Assembly: GCA_016584305.1 (NCBI GenBank)
Contig: JACEEZ010009447.1
Coordinates: 111,001 to 175,000 of the forward strand
Origin: Chionoecetes opilio
Taxonomy: Eukaryota > Arthropoda > Malacostraca > Decapoda > Majidae
DNA: 64,000 nucleotides
Direction: 5' to 3'
Below, piece by piece: positions 11,283-21,204 of the stretch. A model generated the notes under the pieces. It did not search any database. It was not told the DNA's origin and saw nothing but the letters and a program-made list of their open reading frames with translations. The translations under genes and the position numbers were made by a program. Each line of letters starts with the position of its first letter. Position 1 is the first letter of the stretch.

Positions 11283-11851
11283 CAGTGGGCGCAAAAAAAA
11301 AATTTACATTGCAATATTTCATCATAAAATGGCATAATTAAAACACATATAAATACATAGAAAAACATGGAAACATATCATAAAGGAATATTTACATTAA
11401 TATTTGGTCATATTTCCCTTGACCTTGATGACCTGCCTCATCCTCCGTGGCATGGAATCCTGGAATCCTGGAATCAATCATGGAATTCCGCAGCAATTAT
11501 GATGACAGAGACGCCCTGTTCCATTTTTGTGAGAGCCCTGGTCTTGTCCTCTCCCGTCATATGCTTCGAAGCCATCCTCGACAATCGTGGGCGGTGTGGA
11601 AGTACTGTGACGCAGTAAAATGAGCGTGGCTGGAGGGTGGAGCGGCACCCCCCCCCACGTCAACGTCTGGCTCGCACTGAATGGCTGAGCTGCACACAAC
11701 CTGTCTTACTAACCAAGCACTACTGCCAGACGTACGATAAAACCGTTAAAAATTAACCGCGTTCTTTGAAACAAAGAAAATAATGTTACATATTTTCCAT
11801 GTAACTTTTTTTGCGCAGGAAATGTAACTTTTTTTTTTTTTTTGCACCCAC

Positions 11852-11853
<2 letters not shown>
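11283..11853 (-). mobile_element. Internally deleted Tc1-like element
   Basis: Ends CAGTGGGCGCAAAAAAA and, reversed from the right, CAGTGGGTGCAAAAAAA, flanked by TA. On the reverse strand the remaining coding piece reads HMTGEDKTRALTKMEQGVSV, an N-terminal helix-turn-helix, joined within some 15 codons to DSMPRRMRQVIKVKGNMTKY, the C-terminus of Tc1 transposases. The catalytic core is gone. It is a deletion derivative that could move only if a full-length relative supplied transposase. Confidence 0.8.

Positions 11854-11893
<40 letters not shown>
11854..11893. repeat. Poly-A tract
   Basis: About 38 A's directly after the TA of the Tc1-like element, followed by GAAGAAGAC. It could be the tail of a lost retroelement or an expansion of the A-rich terminus. 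Confidence 0.7.
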
Positions 11894-11895
<2 letters not shown>

Positions 11896-12009
11896 AGAAG
11901 ACCTATATGCCACAGTGGCAACCTATGTACAACCGAGAACAAATACTTGGAGTAAGGAAGAACATGAGATACACTGCTGATAAACAATAGTCCTACTTAT
12001 AGTAGTAGT

Positions 12010-12800
12010 CGCCTCCGGGGTGCAGTGGCTAGCGTGCCTGGCTACGAATCTGCGGGCCCTGGTTCGAATCCGGGCCAGGGCAAGTCGGTGACCAGCCTAT
12101 AGCGCATTTTCGTGACGTTCACCACCCTGGTTCAGTCCAGTCCGGACCGGGTCAGGGTGGACTGATGGTCGCGAAAATACATCGAGACTGGCCCCGTCCC
12201 ATTCGTCGTTCCTATTGGCTGGGGGATCGAGTGGGCGGTACTGAACTGAACTGTGGAGGCGGCAGGCGTCCATCTTGTCAATATCCTTTTTGTCGTCTGC
12301 CTTTTAACCTGTGCTGAAGACTTTACAACTACCACGCCTGTGATACTTTAGTCTTATGGTCGGCCATCATGGTGTTTCATGTCTTATCAGCAGCACGAGA
12401 AGCTCCTGGTCGCCTTCCCCGCTGACTGTAGTGCGCATGCGCCAGTTCTCCCCACACTGGTCCAAGGTGGTCCTGGTATGTGGGTCGGACCGGACTGGAC
12501 TGGGCTGAACCGTTCTAGACTGCCTCGCAAAAACAGTGACCGCCCGGGACTAGCCCAGTCCAGACCGGGCCAGAGCGGTCGCGAAAATACGCTACTACCC
12601 AGCTGTTCTTCCTTCCTTTCGGGGTTGATAAATGGGTACCTGGGGTAACCAGGGGAAGGTAACTGTGGTAATCTGGGTGTTACACTAGCCCTGTATCCCA
12701 GGGTAACAGGTCCTCACCCACCACAGGCTCTAAGGGCTAATGCCACGGAGATGAGCACCGAATGCCACGCGCAGCTTAGCGTATGCTCCCATCTTTACCT
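12010..12800 (+). mobile_element. tRNA-derived SINE split by a MITE
   Basis: The head has A-box-like GTGCAGTGGCTAGCG and a perfect B box GGTTCGAATCC with a closing GGGCCAGGGC arm. After removing the MITE at 12100-12594 the body reads on (CAGCCTACCCAGCTG, GGGTTGATAAATGGGTACC), typical of decapod tRNA SINEs, to about 12800. The head folds only partly as a tRNA and lacks a proper acceptor stem, so it is a SINE and not a tRNA gene. Confidence 0.7.
12100..12594. mobile_element. MITE with TAGCGYATTTTCGYGAC ends
   Basis: Left end TAGCGCATTTTCGTGAC, right end reversed TAGCGTATTTTCGCGAC, flanked by CTA at 12097 and 12595. Excision restores SINE sequence CAGCCTACCCAGC. Inside, CAGTCCGGACCGG-type words repeat in both directions. 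No ORF belongs to it. A 3-bp duplication would fit PIF/Harbinger, but the TAG/CTA ends allow other readings. Confidence 0.7.
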
Positions 12801-12814
12801 TTTACCTACTGATA

Positions 12815-13248
12815 GGACTGCTAATAAACAAGAGTATTCCACTGAAAAACTGAGGAAGAGTATTTGAAGAATGTATAAGATCAGTATTGCTGTATGGTTT
12901 TGAGACATGGGCCTTGACGAAGAAGTTGGAGGATGTGTTGGGTGGTTGTGATCGAAGAATGTTGAGGTATATGGTTGGGATCACATGGAGAAATGAAGTC
13001 TCCACTCTCCAGTGAAGAGGTGGCAAGAAAATGTGGATTGAAGGAGCTGAGTACAGTGCTGAGAGTAAGGCAATTGAGGTGGTTTGGGCATGTGAAGAAG
13101 AGAGAAGGTGGTGAGGCATTGGGAAGAGCTGTTGGTGTGGAAGTGCCAGGTCGCTATCCACCGGGCAGGCCAAAGAAGATATGGAGGCAGTGTTTTGAAA
13201 GGATCTGGCAGATTTGGGCATTGAAGAAGTTGAGGCAACGGATAGAGA
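12815..13248 (+). pseudogene. LINE RT C-terminal fragment (RTE-like)
   Basis: Across two frames it reads LYGFETWALTKKLEDVLGG, CDRRMLRYMVGITWRNE, and RKCGLKELSTVLRVRQLRWF, then GHVKKREGGEALGR and GRPKKIWRQ. This is the C-terminal region after the RT of RTE-like LINEs. One frameshift lies near 13015. The end abuts the Tigger-like element at 13251; no tail is seen. Confidence 0.8.
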
Positions 13249-13250
13249 TA

Positions 13251-14427
13251 CAGTCAAACCTCGGGTTTCAAACTTCTCCCTTTTCGAACAATTCGGTTCA
13301 CGAACAGAATTTCAAACTCATAATTGCACCGGTTGCCGTACGATAACTCGGTTGCCGAACAAGCTACTCAGCAACTGTGTGCGCGTCAGTGATGGTCAGT
13401 CTCGCCGCGGCCCTCACTTAGTAAACAACCGCTACGAACTGCTCTTTGATTTTGACAATTTTTCTTCGTTTTGTGCATTATTTCGGTATTAGTTTACACT
13501 TGGACAGAAACTCCCTACCGTAGATAACACTAAAGTTGCCAAGACAACTTTTTTTCTATTTACAGATGTGTGGTTGTGTTAATACTTACATTTCTACATC
13601 CATGATTTCAGGAAGGTTAGAAGGGGCTATCTGGAGAGTCTGTGTAATTTTCTGTCTGTATCTGTGTCATATGACTATAAATGAACAAATTACAAAAATT
13701 TCAACAGAGTGGCGACCAACACTAAGGTATGTTCTGAGTGTCCTTAATTTCCGCCGTCGTCGTTGCCCGGAAAAAAAACGAGTAGCGAAATTTGAAACTG
13801 CATATACTTGCAGATACAAAGCATAAAACAGCACTGAAACAGAGTAGATTATACAGTCATGTTATAAACTACTGTGTATCATCTTCAGTGGCACATACAC
13901 AACAGTAGTGATGCTATAATTCGTAATATTTGGCGGCTGGCGACATTATTGCAGCTGGCGACTAAAGTGTTATCTACGTTACACAATTGGGAGTTTGGTT
14001 TCTATTTACCTTATTGGATTCTAGGAAACATTCTCTCTATGGGCTTCCGTCTCAAATAATTACTTTTGGAGATATTGACATGTTGTTTATAGGGAGGAGA
14101 GAGACAGGGGTTTACGAGTGCCTCACTCTTCTTCCTCTTGTGACCTGCATCGCCTCTGTCTTCCCTTACCGCGGACACTTATTTAATGCAGATTTGGCTT
14201 TAGTTAGGAGGTTAAAGCGTGGGATTAGGTTAGTGAGCGAGTCAAAATGGGGGGGTCAGGTTAGTTTAATTTTCATTTTTGTAAAAAAAAGTTTTATTTT
14301 GGGGGTCAGGAACGGATTAATCCATTTTATATTGTTTCTTATGGGAAAATGTGTACCGGTTTTAGAACAATTCGGTTTTAGAACAACTTTTGGGAACTAA
14401 TTAAGTTCGAAAACCGAGGTTTGACTG
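13251..14427. mobile_element. Tigger-like element, CAGTCAAACCTCGG ends
   Basis: Ends CAGTCAAACCTCGG(G)TTTC and reversed CAGTCAAACCTCGGTTTTCG, flanked by TA at 13249 and 14428. Subterminal GAACAATTCGGTT words recur, as in Tigger elements. Its interior 13980-14255 is the reverse of 10800-11075 in the element at 9913. No transposase reading is left. The LINE endonuclease resumes right after the TA. Confidence 0.8.
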
Positions 14428-14429
14428 TA

Positions 14430-14663
14430 GTTGGAAGCGTATCATCGGCCGTCTATAACCTCATAAGATATTATGGGAAATCTAACGTTAAACAGAAAGA
14501 CAAAGAAGGAAGAAAATGAGAAAGTATTAGAACATAGTACCTTGAAGTGTTTAAGTAAAATAATCAAGAGTACTAAAATGGTACTGCTGGTTGGAGATTT
14601 TAACTGCAAGTAAAATGGGAGACATTTAATAGTTGTCAAATTAGGAATAGTAAAGGTAAAAAT
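14430..14663 (+). pseudogene. LINE endonuclease, C-terminal piece
   Basis: Reads TKKEENEKVLEHSTLKCLSK and MVLLVGDFNCK; GDFN is the catalytic D/N motif of the AP-like endonuclease. It belongs to the LINE whose endonuclease start is at 9600-9910. A stop follows the motif and the palindromic element at 14664 interrupts the rest. Confidence 0.75.
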
Positions 14664-17286
14664 TTATAAGAAGTTGAAAGTTGGTATATAACTTCCTTAA
14701 ACCTCTAGAAATAACATATCAAAAATCCCCATTAATCCACCTATAGCTTCATCCGTCATTTTAGGAAATGGCCTCCAAATTTACGTTTTTCGCTATTTTC
14801 ATGAAAACGGTTGATCGGCTGAAAAAACCTGTAGAGTACATAATTGAAGAACATTAAATTATCTACAAAAACATCTCTATGATTTTTTTTCTCTACGAGT
14901 GATCATTTTAAAGATATTCTTTTTTTTTACCCTTATATTTCATGTTTATCTGTGTTTCCTGGATGCCAGAAAAGCGTTTGACAGAGTGAATTACTGGAAG
15001 CTCTTTAGTAAACTTCTCACCAGGGGTACACCTGGGTACATTATTAATTTATTAATATACTGTTACACTACCCAGGAATTTACTGTTAAGTGGGGTAATT
15101 CCTTCTCGTTGTCCTTTAGAACAGCCAATGGTATTCGGCAGGGGGGATTTCTTATCTCTACCTGTACAATGTGTACACAGATGATCTCAGTGCCAACCTT
15201 CGTGATACAGGTGTCGGCTGCCTCATACATGATTGATGGGTGCATCAACTCACTTGAGTTATGCTGATGATATGGTACTGCTCGCACCCACTGCGAATGC
15301 ATTGCAGGACCTTATCAATGTGTGTCAGGTGTATGCTGCCGAGCATGACATTGTCTACAACACCACTAAGACAGAGTGCATGGTAGTATCACCGCCACGC
15401 ACTCAGGTGAATTACCTCAAAACAGGATGGCTCAGTGGGTCTGCCCTCACTTTTGTAGATAGATTCGCATACTTAGGCCATATTATATCCCACGACATGA
15501 CTGATGATGATATCAAGCAGACCACCAAGCTTCTTGTGGGAAATACTCTACAGAGGAAATTTTCCTAATGTAGCAGAGAGGTGAAGATGGAGTTATTCAG
15601 GAGTCACTGCTACTCTATATACTGCAACTCGCTGTGGTTGCGGTTCAAGGTGGCCACTCTGAACTGCCTTAAGGTCTGTCACAATGACATCCTTAAGAGG
15701 CTTCTGGGGCTGCCCAGGTGGTGCAGCTCGTCCCTGGCTTTCGCTAGGAATGGGGTGAACAATCTGGATGTGATCCGTCGACACTCCGTGTTCAGCTTAA
15801 GGAGTAGGGTGGAGCTCTCTGCAAACTTCATCATCTCCGTCAGGCAGAGCTCGGCCTATGTATGTGGACCTATACAACAGCGGTGGCTGGGCCTGCTGTT
15901 TGTACAGAATGTGGGGTAGCACAGGTGTACATGTAGTATGTATACTCTATGTACTGTATGCACTTTGTACTATGTACACTAATGTGTCTATATTATTTCT
16001 ATTTTGCTCTAGTACTTAAGTTAACTCTGTCATGTTGTTGTTGCTTTTTTGCCTGTATGCCTCCGCGTGATAATAAAATTATTATTATTATTATTATTTT
16101 GTGCTGATCTGGACATAGTTTATTCACTTTCTTTCTGTTGTGTATCAATCATTGTTTTTATTATTTTTACTACATATTGGTACTGTAATACAAGGTTAGT
16201 TTCCCTCTGTATTCTATCAGAATATTGTGTAGAAATAGAAGGAAAATAGAATAAAGTAGATATGTCCAGTTTGTGATGACAGCTTGAAAGAGGGTGAAAC
16301 TGTCTGTATTAAGAAAGGCATTTCAACGCTTGTTGAAGCTAGTAAGAAGAGGGGAGATAGTAAATGGCAGCATTGGACTAGTTTAACAGCTGTACAAGTA
16401 CAAGTTGCTCTTCTTTTTTGCTCCATTCATCTTTTCGCTCATTAGCTTTATCCAACACATTTTTCCTGAACTCTTAAGTCATTACTTCACATATCTTTTG
16501 GCGTCTACTGAAAGGTTTTTTTCTTCTCTGTTTCATCACAACAAACTCCAAAGCAAAATACACAGTTTTTCTTAAAATCCAATTTAGCTTGTTTTGACCT
16601 TAGTTTCTGCACCATAGGCAACTCTTTTTTTCAGTTAATCATTTCTTGTAGCAGCTGTAACACTCTTTTCTCTAGTATAATCTTTACTGCACTGAACTTG
16701 TACTTGTACAGCTGTTAAAATAAAACACTGCTGCAATTTATTATCTCCTCTCTTCTTACTAGCTTCAACAAGCGTTAAAATGCCTTTCTTAATTAACACA
16801 CACAGTTTCCCCTCTTTCAAGCTGTCTTCACAAACTGGACATAATCTACTCTGTTCTGTTTTCCCTTCATTTCTACACAATATTCTGAAAGTAAACAGGG
16901 AAACTGAGCTTATATTACAGTACCAATATGTAGTAAAAATAATGCAAACAATAATTGATACACAACAGAAAGGAAGTGAATAAACTATGTCCAGATCAGC
17001 ACAAAATGGAATATAAGGGTAAATTTTTTTTAATATCTTTAAAATGATCACTCGTAGAGAAAGAAATGCATAGAAATGTTTTTGTAGAAAATTTAATGTT
17101 CCTTAATTATGTACTACACATTTATTTTTTTCAAACCAACCGTTTTCACGGAAATAGTGAAAAACGTAAATTTGGCGGCCATTTTCCAAGATGGCGGACG
17201 AAGCTCAGGGTGGATTAATGGGGACTTTTGATATGTTATTTCTAGTGGTCTAAGAAAGTTATATACCAATTTTCAGCTTCTTATGA
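14664..17286. mobile_element. Palindromic DNA element with a LINE in one arm
   Basis: Left arm 14664-14942 plus 16101-16410 is the inverted copy of right arm 16690-17286: CTACGAGTGATCATTTTAAA and its complement, GTGCTGATCTGGACATAGTT and its complement, and so on. Without the LINE at 14943-16100 it would be ~1.45 kb of two ~600-bp arms around a ~270-bp loop. The right arm, reverse strand, codes a cysteine-rich stretch (RLCPVCEDSLKEGKL, CSKDYTREKSV), possibly the zinc-binding N-terminus of a transposase; the left arm holds the same reading, degraded. Superfamily unknown. Confidence 0.75.
14943..16100 (+). pseudogene. LINE RT fragment with (TTA)n tail
   Basis: The RT reads CFLDARKAFDRVNYW, then ANGIRQGG, and LSYADDMVLLAPTANALQDL with the catalytic YADD, then KTECMVVSPPRTQ and FAYLGHIISHDMTDDDIKQT. 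A frameshift lies near 15200-15240 and a stop at 15566. The 3' part ends with a (TTA)n tail at 16075-16098, so it arrived by target-primed insertion into the left arm of the palindromic element. It is a different family from the CR1 copies. Confidence 0.85.
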
Positions 17287-17329
17287 ATATTGTCCTTTAT
17301 TTCGCTAAAATATGCCTAATATGACTGGA

Positions 17330-18291
17330 CTATGAAGGAGAAAATTAAAATGCTTGGGGGGTAGATTGTTGAGGAAAACGGAACGATGGAAAACACGATG
17401 ACTCAGTGGGTGACAGAAAACACAAGATATAGGGGAGATGATGAATCAGCAAAACTTGATTTAAGTGTTAGCGAAAAGTATAAACCTAGCAAAGGAGATA
17501 GATTATGTGTGCCCCATTTTAAAGAGTGACCATGTAATTTTAGAAATGCAGGCGGAAAAGTACATAAAGGAGGAAGATGAATCATACAAAAGGAGCAGAA
17601 GAGACTTTCGAAAAACTAACATGGAAGAATGAGAAAATTCTTTGAAGATATTGACTAGGGGGAAATGAAAAGAGTGACTGATGTGCAGGTGAAATATGAT
17701 ATTTTTCTGGATATATATGAGAAAGGAGTTTAAAAATATGTTACATTACATACACCATGAGAAAAAGGAAAACAGGAATAGTTTAATTGAAAATGTGAAA
17801 AGGCAAAGAGAAAACGGGATGAGCCATAGAAAAGAATGATGAAAAATCGGATTCAAAGAAATAAAGAAGACTATAAATTAGCAAGGAATTAATATGTGCA
17901 TAAAGAGGAAGATAGAGAAGAGATATGAGAAGGATATAGTTGAAAAGTGTAAGGTAGAACCTAAATTGTTTTACAGATTTATCAATAGAAAGATCAAGCA
18001 TAAGGACAAAATAGAAAGACTGATGGAAGGAAATGAATATATGAAGATCCAAAGATAATATAATGAGTGAAATTTTAAATATAAATATTTCAGCAAGTAT
18101 TCACAAAAAAATTGAAATTTAGCGAACCATAAGGAATTAAAAAGGTCCTGAAGGGGTGGAAAATATAAAATGGGAAGGAAGAAGTTTATGAATTGCTGAA
18201 GAAATTGGAAGAGGATAACAATAGGACCAGATGGAGTGTGAGGTTGTGTTTTAAAGGAGTGCAGAAAGTATTTGGTCGAACCAGTATATTG
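17330..18291 (+). pseudogene. LINE linker between endonuclease and RT
   Basis: Low-identity continuation of the split LINE: LTENTRYRGDDESAKLDLV, DYVCPILKSDHVILE (the SDH motif closes the endonuclease), KRSRRDFRKTNMEE. Near 18170-18290 come KKLEEDNN and GPDGV-like sequence before the RT. Many stops and frameshifts. It is interrupted at 18294 by a small Tigger-like MITE. Confidence 0.7.
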
Positions 18292-18293
18292 TA

Positions 18294-18346
18294 CAGGAGA
18301 ACCTCATTTAACCGGCATTCAAAACAACGGCACTAATCGACCCAGG

Positions 18347-18402
<56 letters not shown>

Positions 18403-18658
18403 CTTCACCCCTCTTTTTCATTTTATTATCTTACTGTCTTCTTTAGAGGGACTGGCAACTAAGCGGGTTTTGTGTTACCCATTTTTGTTGTGCCCTTGGC
18501 CAGTTAGTTCCTTGTGATGGAAGAAGAAAGAAAAAAGAAAAAAGAAAAAAAAGGATTTTGGGCGATTCCATAAGAGTAACTCTCAAAACAACGGCAAAAT
18601 GAGTTATCCGGCATGCGCTCCCCCCCCCCGAGGGTGCCGGATAAACGAGGTTTTCCTG
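18294..18658. mobile_element. Tigger-like MITE holding a LINE 3' end
   Basis: Ends CAGGAGAACCTCATTTAACC and reversed CAGGAAAACCTCGTTTATCC with TA at 18292 and 18659. The middle contains a ~53-bp poly-T run and then CTTACTGTCTTC...GGGACTGGCAACTAA, the 3' end of the jockey-like LINE that also ends at 51600-51732. So a short LINE tail landed in the MITE. Confidence 0.8.
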
Positions 18659-18660
18659 TA

Positions 18661-19922
18661 CTATGATATGGTAAAATGTTCATTAACAACTGGAAAAGTG
18701 CCAAAAGAGTGAAAGAAGACAGATACAAATCTATGTGCCAATCTATAAAAATGGAAAATAGGAGGAACCATTACATTACAGACCAGTGTCATTGGCTAGC
18801 GCAGTATGCAAGATATGTGAGAAAATAATAAAAAAGCAACGGACGGATTATTTAGAAAGTGAAGGTATAATAACAGATCGGCAGTATGGTTTTAGGAAAA
18901 GGAGATCATGTAAGACTAACTTATTAAGCTTTTACTCAAGAGTAATTGATACAACACAGGAGAGAGATGGATGGGCAGATTGTGTATATCGAGATCTAAA
19001 AAAGGCATTTGATAAGGTTCCCACGAGAGGCTACTTAAGAAATTAGAAAATATTGGAGGGATTAATGACATGACTGAAGAAGTTTAATGTTACATCAGTT
19101 TGTTTGCAGAGAATGCAAAACTATTAAGAGAAATAAGAAGCTATAAAGATTGTGAAACACTACAAAATGACCTGAACAAGATCTGTGAATGGAGCAGAAG
19201 ATGGGAAATGGAATTTAATATGAACAAGTGTCATGTGATGGAAATTGGAAAAAGTTAAAAAAGATATAAATGGCCATATAAAATGGGAAATTAAATAATT
19301 GCAAAGGTTCATGAAGAAAAGGACCTGGGAGTGATAATGCTGAATAACCTACAACCAGAAAAACATATACATCAAATATTTGGAGATACATACAGGATGT
19401 TAAAGAATATTAGAGTGGCATTTCATTACATGGACACAAATATGATGAGAAAGATAATTACTACAATGATCCGACCAAAAATGGAATATGCTGCCATTGT
19501 ATAGTCCCCATATATAAAGAAGCATGTGAAAAAGTTGGAGAGGATACAGAGAATGGCAACAAAGATGTTACCAGAGCTAGAAGAACTTTCTTATGAGGAA
19601 AGGTTGAAGGAAATAAAGTTACCAACACTCGAGCAGAGAAGAGAAAGAGGAGATTTAATAAAAAAAATTAAGCTGATAACTAAGATGGAAGAAACAGACA
19701 ATAAGAGACTACTGACTTGGAAACAAAGAGAAGGTCGATACACAAGGGGACATACAAAACAACCAGGAAAAGGTAGATGCCTGAACAACATAAAGAAGTA
19801 CAGCTTCCCTCATAGAAATGTAAAAGTTTGGAATGGACTAAATGAGGAGGTGATATCAGCACATAATGTGCACCAATTGAAAGAAAGACTAGATAAATGT
19901 AGATACGGAGACGGGACCACAT
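18661..19922 (+). pseudogene. LINE RT with core deletion, and C-terminal region
   Basis: RT fingers and palm: AVCKICEKIIKK, ITDRQYGFRKRRSCKTNLL, RDLKKAFDKVP. A deletion follows LENIGG: the SGVPQGS box is missing and the frame restarts at INDMTEEV. The catalytic YADD-type motif is SLFAENAKLL, with both aspartates replaced, so it could not polymerise. The C-terminal part stays open 19526-19921: KKLERIQRMATKM, LEQRRERGDLIKK, VKVWNGLNEEVISAHNVHQL. A 3' UTR and ATCA-repeat tail follow to ~20033. Confidence 0.85.
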
Positions 19923-20313
19923 GAGTGTAGCTCAGGCCCTGTAAAACACAGCTAGGTAAATACATTGGTAGTCACCCTGAGAGCCGTGGATGAGTAATGT
20001 CCAGTAACACACAATCAATCAATCAATCAGTTTCAATCACTGTATTCGCTGGAAAGTTAATCTGTGGTTTCGTGAGGAGGTAGAAAGACGCCAGGGTAGT
20101 TAAGGTAGTATAATTATGTTAATCTACAATATATTCACTTGACGAAATGTACAGGAGTCCCTGTTACAATCTCCGTCCTACCCTTTCAAAGGCTATCGCC
20201 TCTCTCCCGTCTGTAGTCGCCGGCGGTAAGCCGCCGCTACCTCTCTGTCATGCAGGTGTCCACTACTCGTTTATCTATCACACATATACATCTACTCCAC
20301 TATTAAACATATA

Positions 20314-21086
20314 CCGTATTTTACGGCTTATAAGACGCTGCATCTTGGAAGACGCATCCTGATTTTGGAAAGAAATTTCTAAGAAAAAGAAGAAAAAAAA
20401 GACCACCAAAACTGTTGTCCGATATACAGTCATTTTCACAAAAGAACACACTCACTATTCATTATTTTCATTCAGCACTGCTCATCAGCCATTTTTATTT
20501 TCTAGCTTGTAAAGTAAATCGTTATGTTGGCTGACTGAACATGTACACACAGGTCGGACGGCGGGAGTAAAAACAAACCTGACCGCGGCGGTGCGCAGCT
20601 GCGTGCCTGCCTGGCGTGCCGATCAGCTGAGTCTGGCTTTGTCGTCCTGAATGTAAACACCTCTCACGTCCTCCCATGCCTCACTATGCTGCCTGCCTCC
20701 TGTGCCTCACCACATATTGTTTGAAGTTTCCTGTATGTGTGTAGTATTTGTGATGGCTGCATGTACATAAGTATACAAACTTTCATCTAATGTAACAAAC
20801 AAAGTTCCTTATACACTGAATGGCTGTTGGCGCCAATCTGCCGGGGCGGAATGTCTCCCGCCAGTACCGCAGTAACATCACAGCGTGAAGACAGATTATA
20901 GTTGATTTGAATGTCTTATGGTATTCAAAATACTTGTAACAGATAAGTACTGAGGTTACATCATATAAGAGGCTGAATTGAATAGCTACCTAAGCTAACC
21001 TACAACATTCGTCTTGGAAGACACATGAGTGTTTTTCAGGGTATTTTTTAGGGAAAAAAGTACGTCTTATAAGCCGTAAAATACGG
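20314..21086. mobile_element. MITE family B, copy 2 (complete)
   Basis: 13-bp ends CCGTATTTTACGG in perfect inverted orientation, followed by CTTATAAGACG, with TA at 20312 and 21087. It aligns along its length with 1337-2121. No ORF. The preceding 280 bp (20034-20313) holds nothing recognised. Confidence 0.85.
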
Positions 21087-21204
21087 TAGTAAGGAAAAAG
21101 TAATGTTTCTACCATAGAATAAACTAATAATATAACTACTCTATATAAATATCTATTCTGTTACCATCTATTTATTAGAGATGGAAATAAGCTAAGTGAC
21201 CTCT

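Larger units (their letters stand above)
5225..20033 (+). mobile_element. Decayed two-ORF LINE broken by nested insertions
   Basis: One LINE can be followed in order: ORF1 (5255-6251 and 9455-9600), endonuclease (9600-9910, 14430-14663), linker (17330-18200), RT and C-terminal part (18200-18291, 18661-19922) and a 3' tail of ATCA repeats (~20010-20033). The gaps hold elements with their own inverted ends and target duplications. At 6252/9453 removing the insert plus one TA restores an open reading (YREVY followed by VKKNN). About 4.5 kb of LINE is spread over 14.8 kb. The C-terminal style (RIQRMATKM, RRERGDLI) is that of CR1/L2-type LINEs. Confidence 0.8.

Noticed and set aside
12010..12083. 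Possible functional tRNA gene
   Set aside because: A and B boxes are present but the acceptor stem does not close and SINE body follows. The same holds for 978-1050, and 29230-29290 is weaker still.
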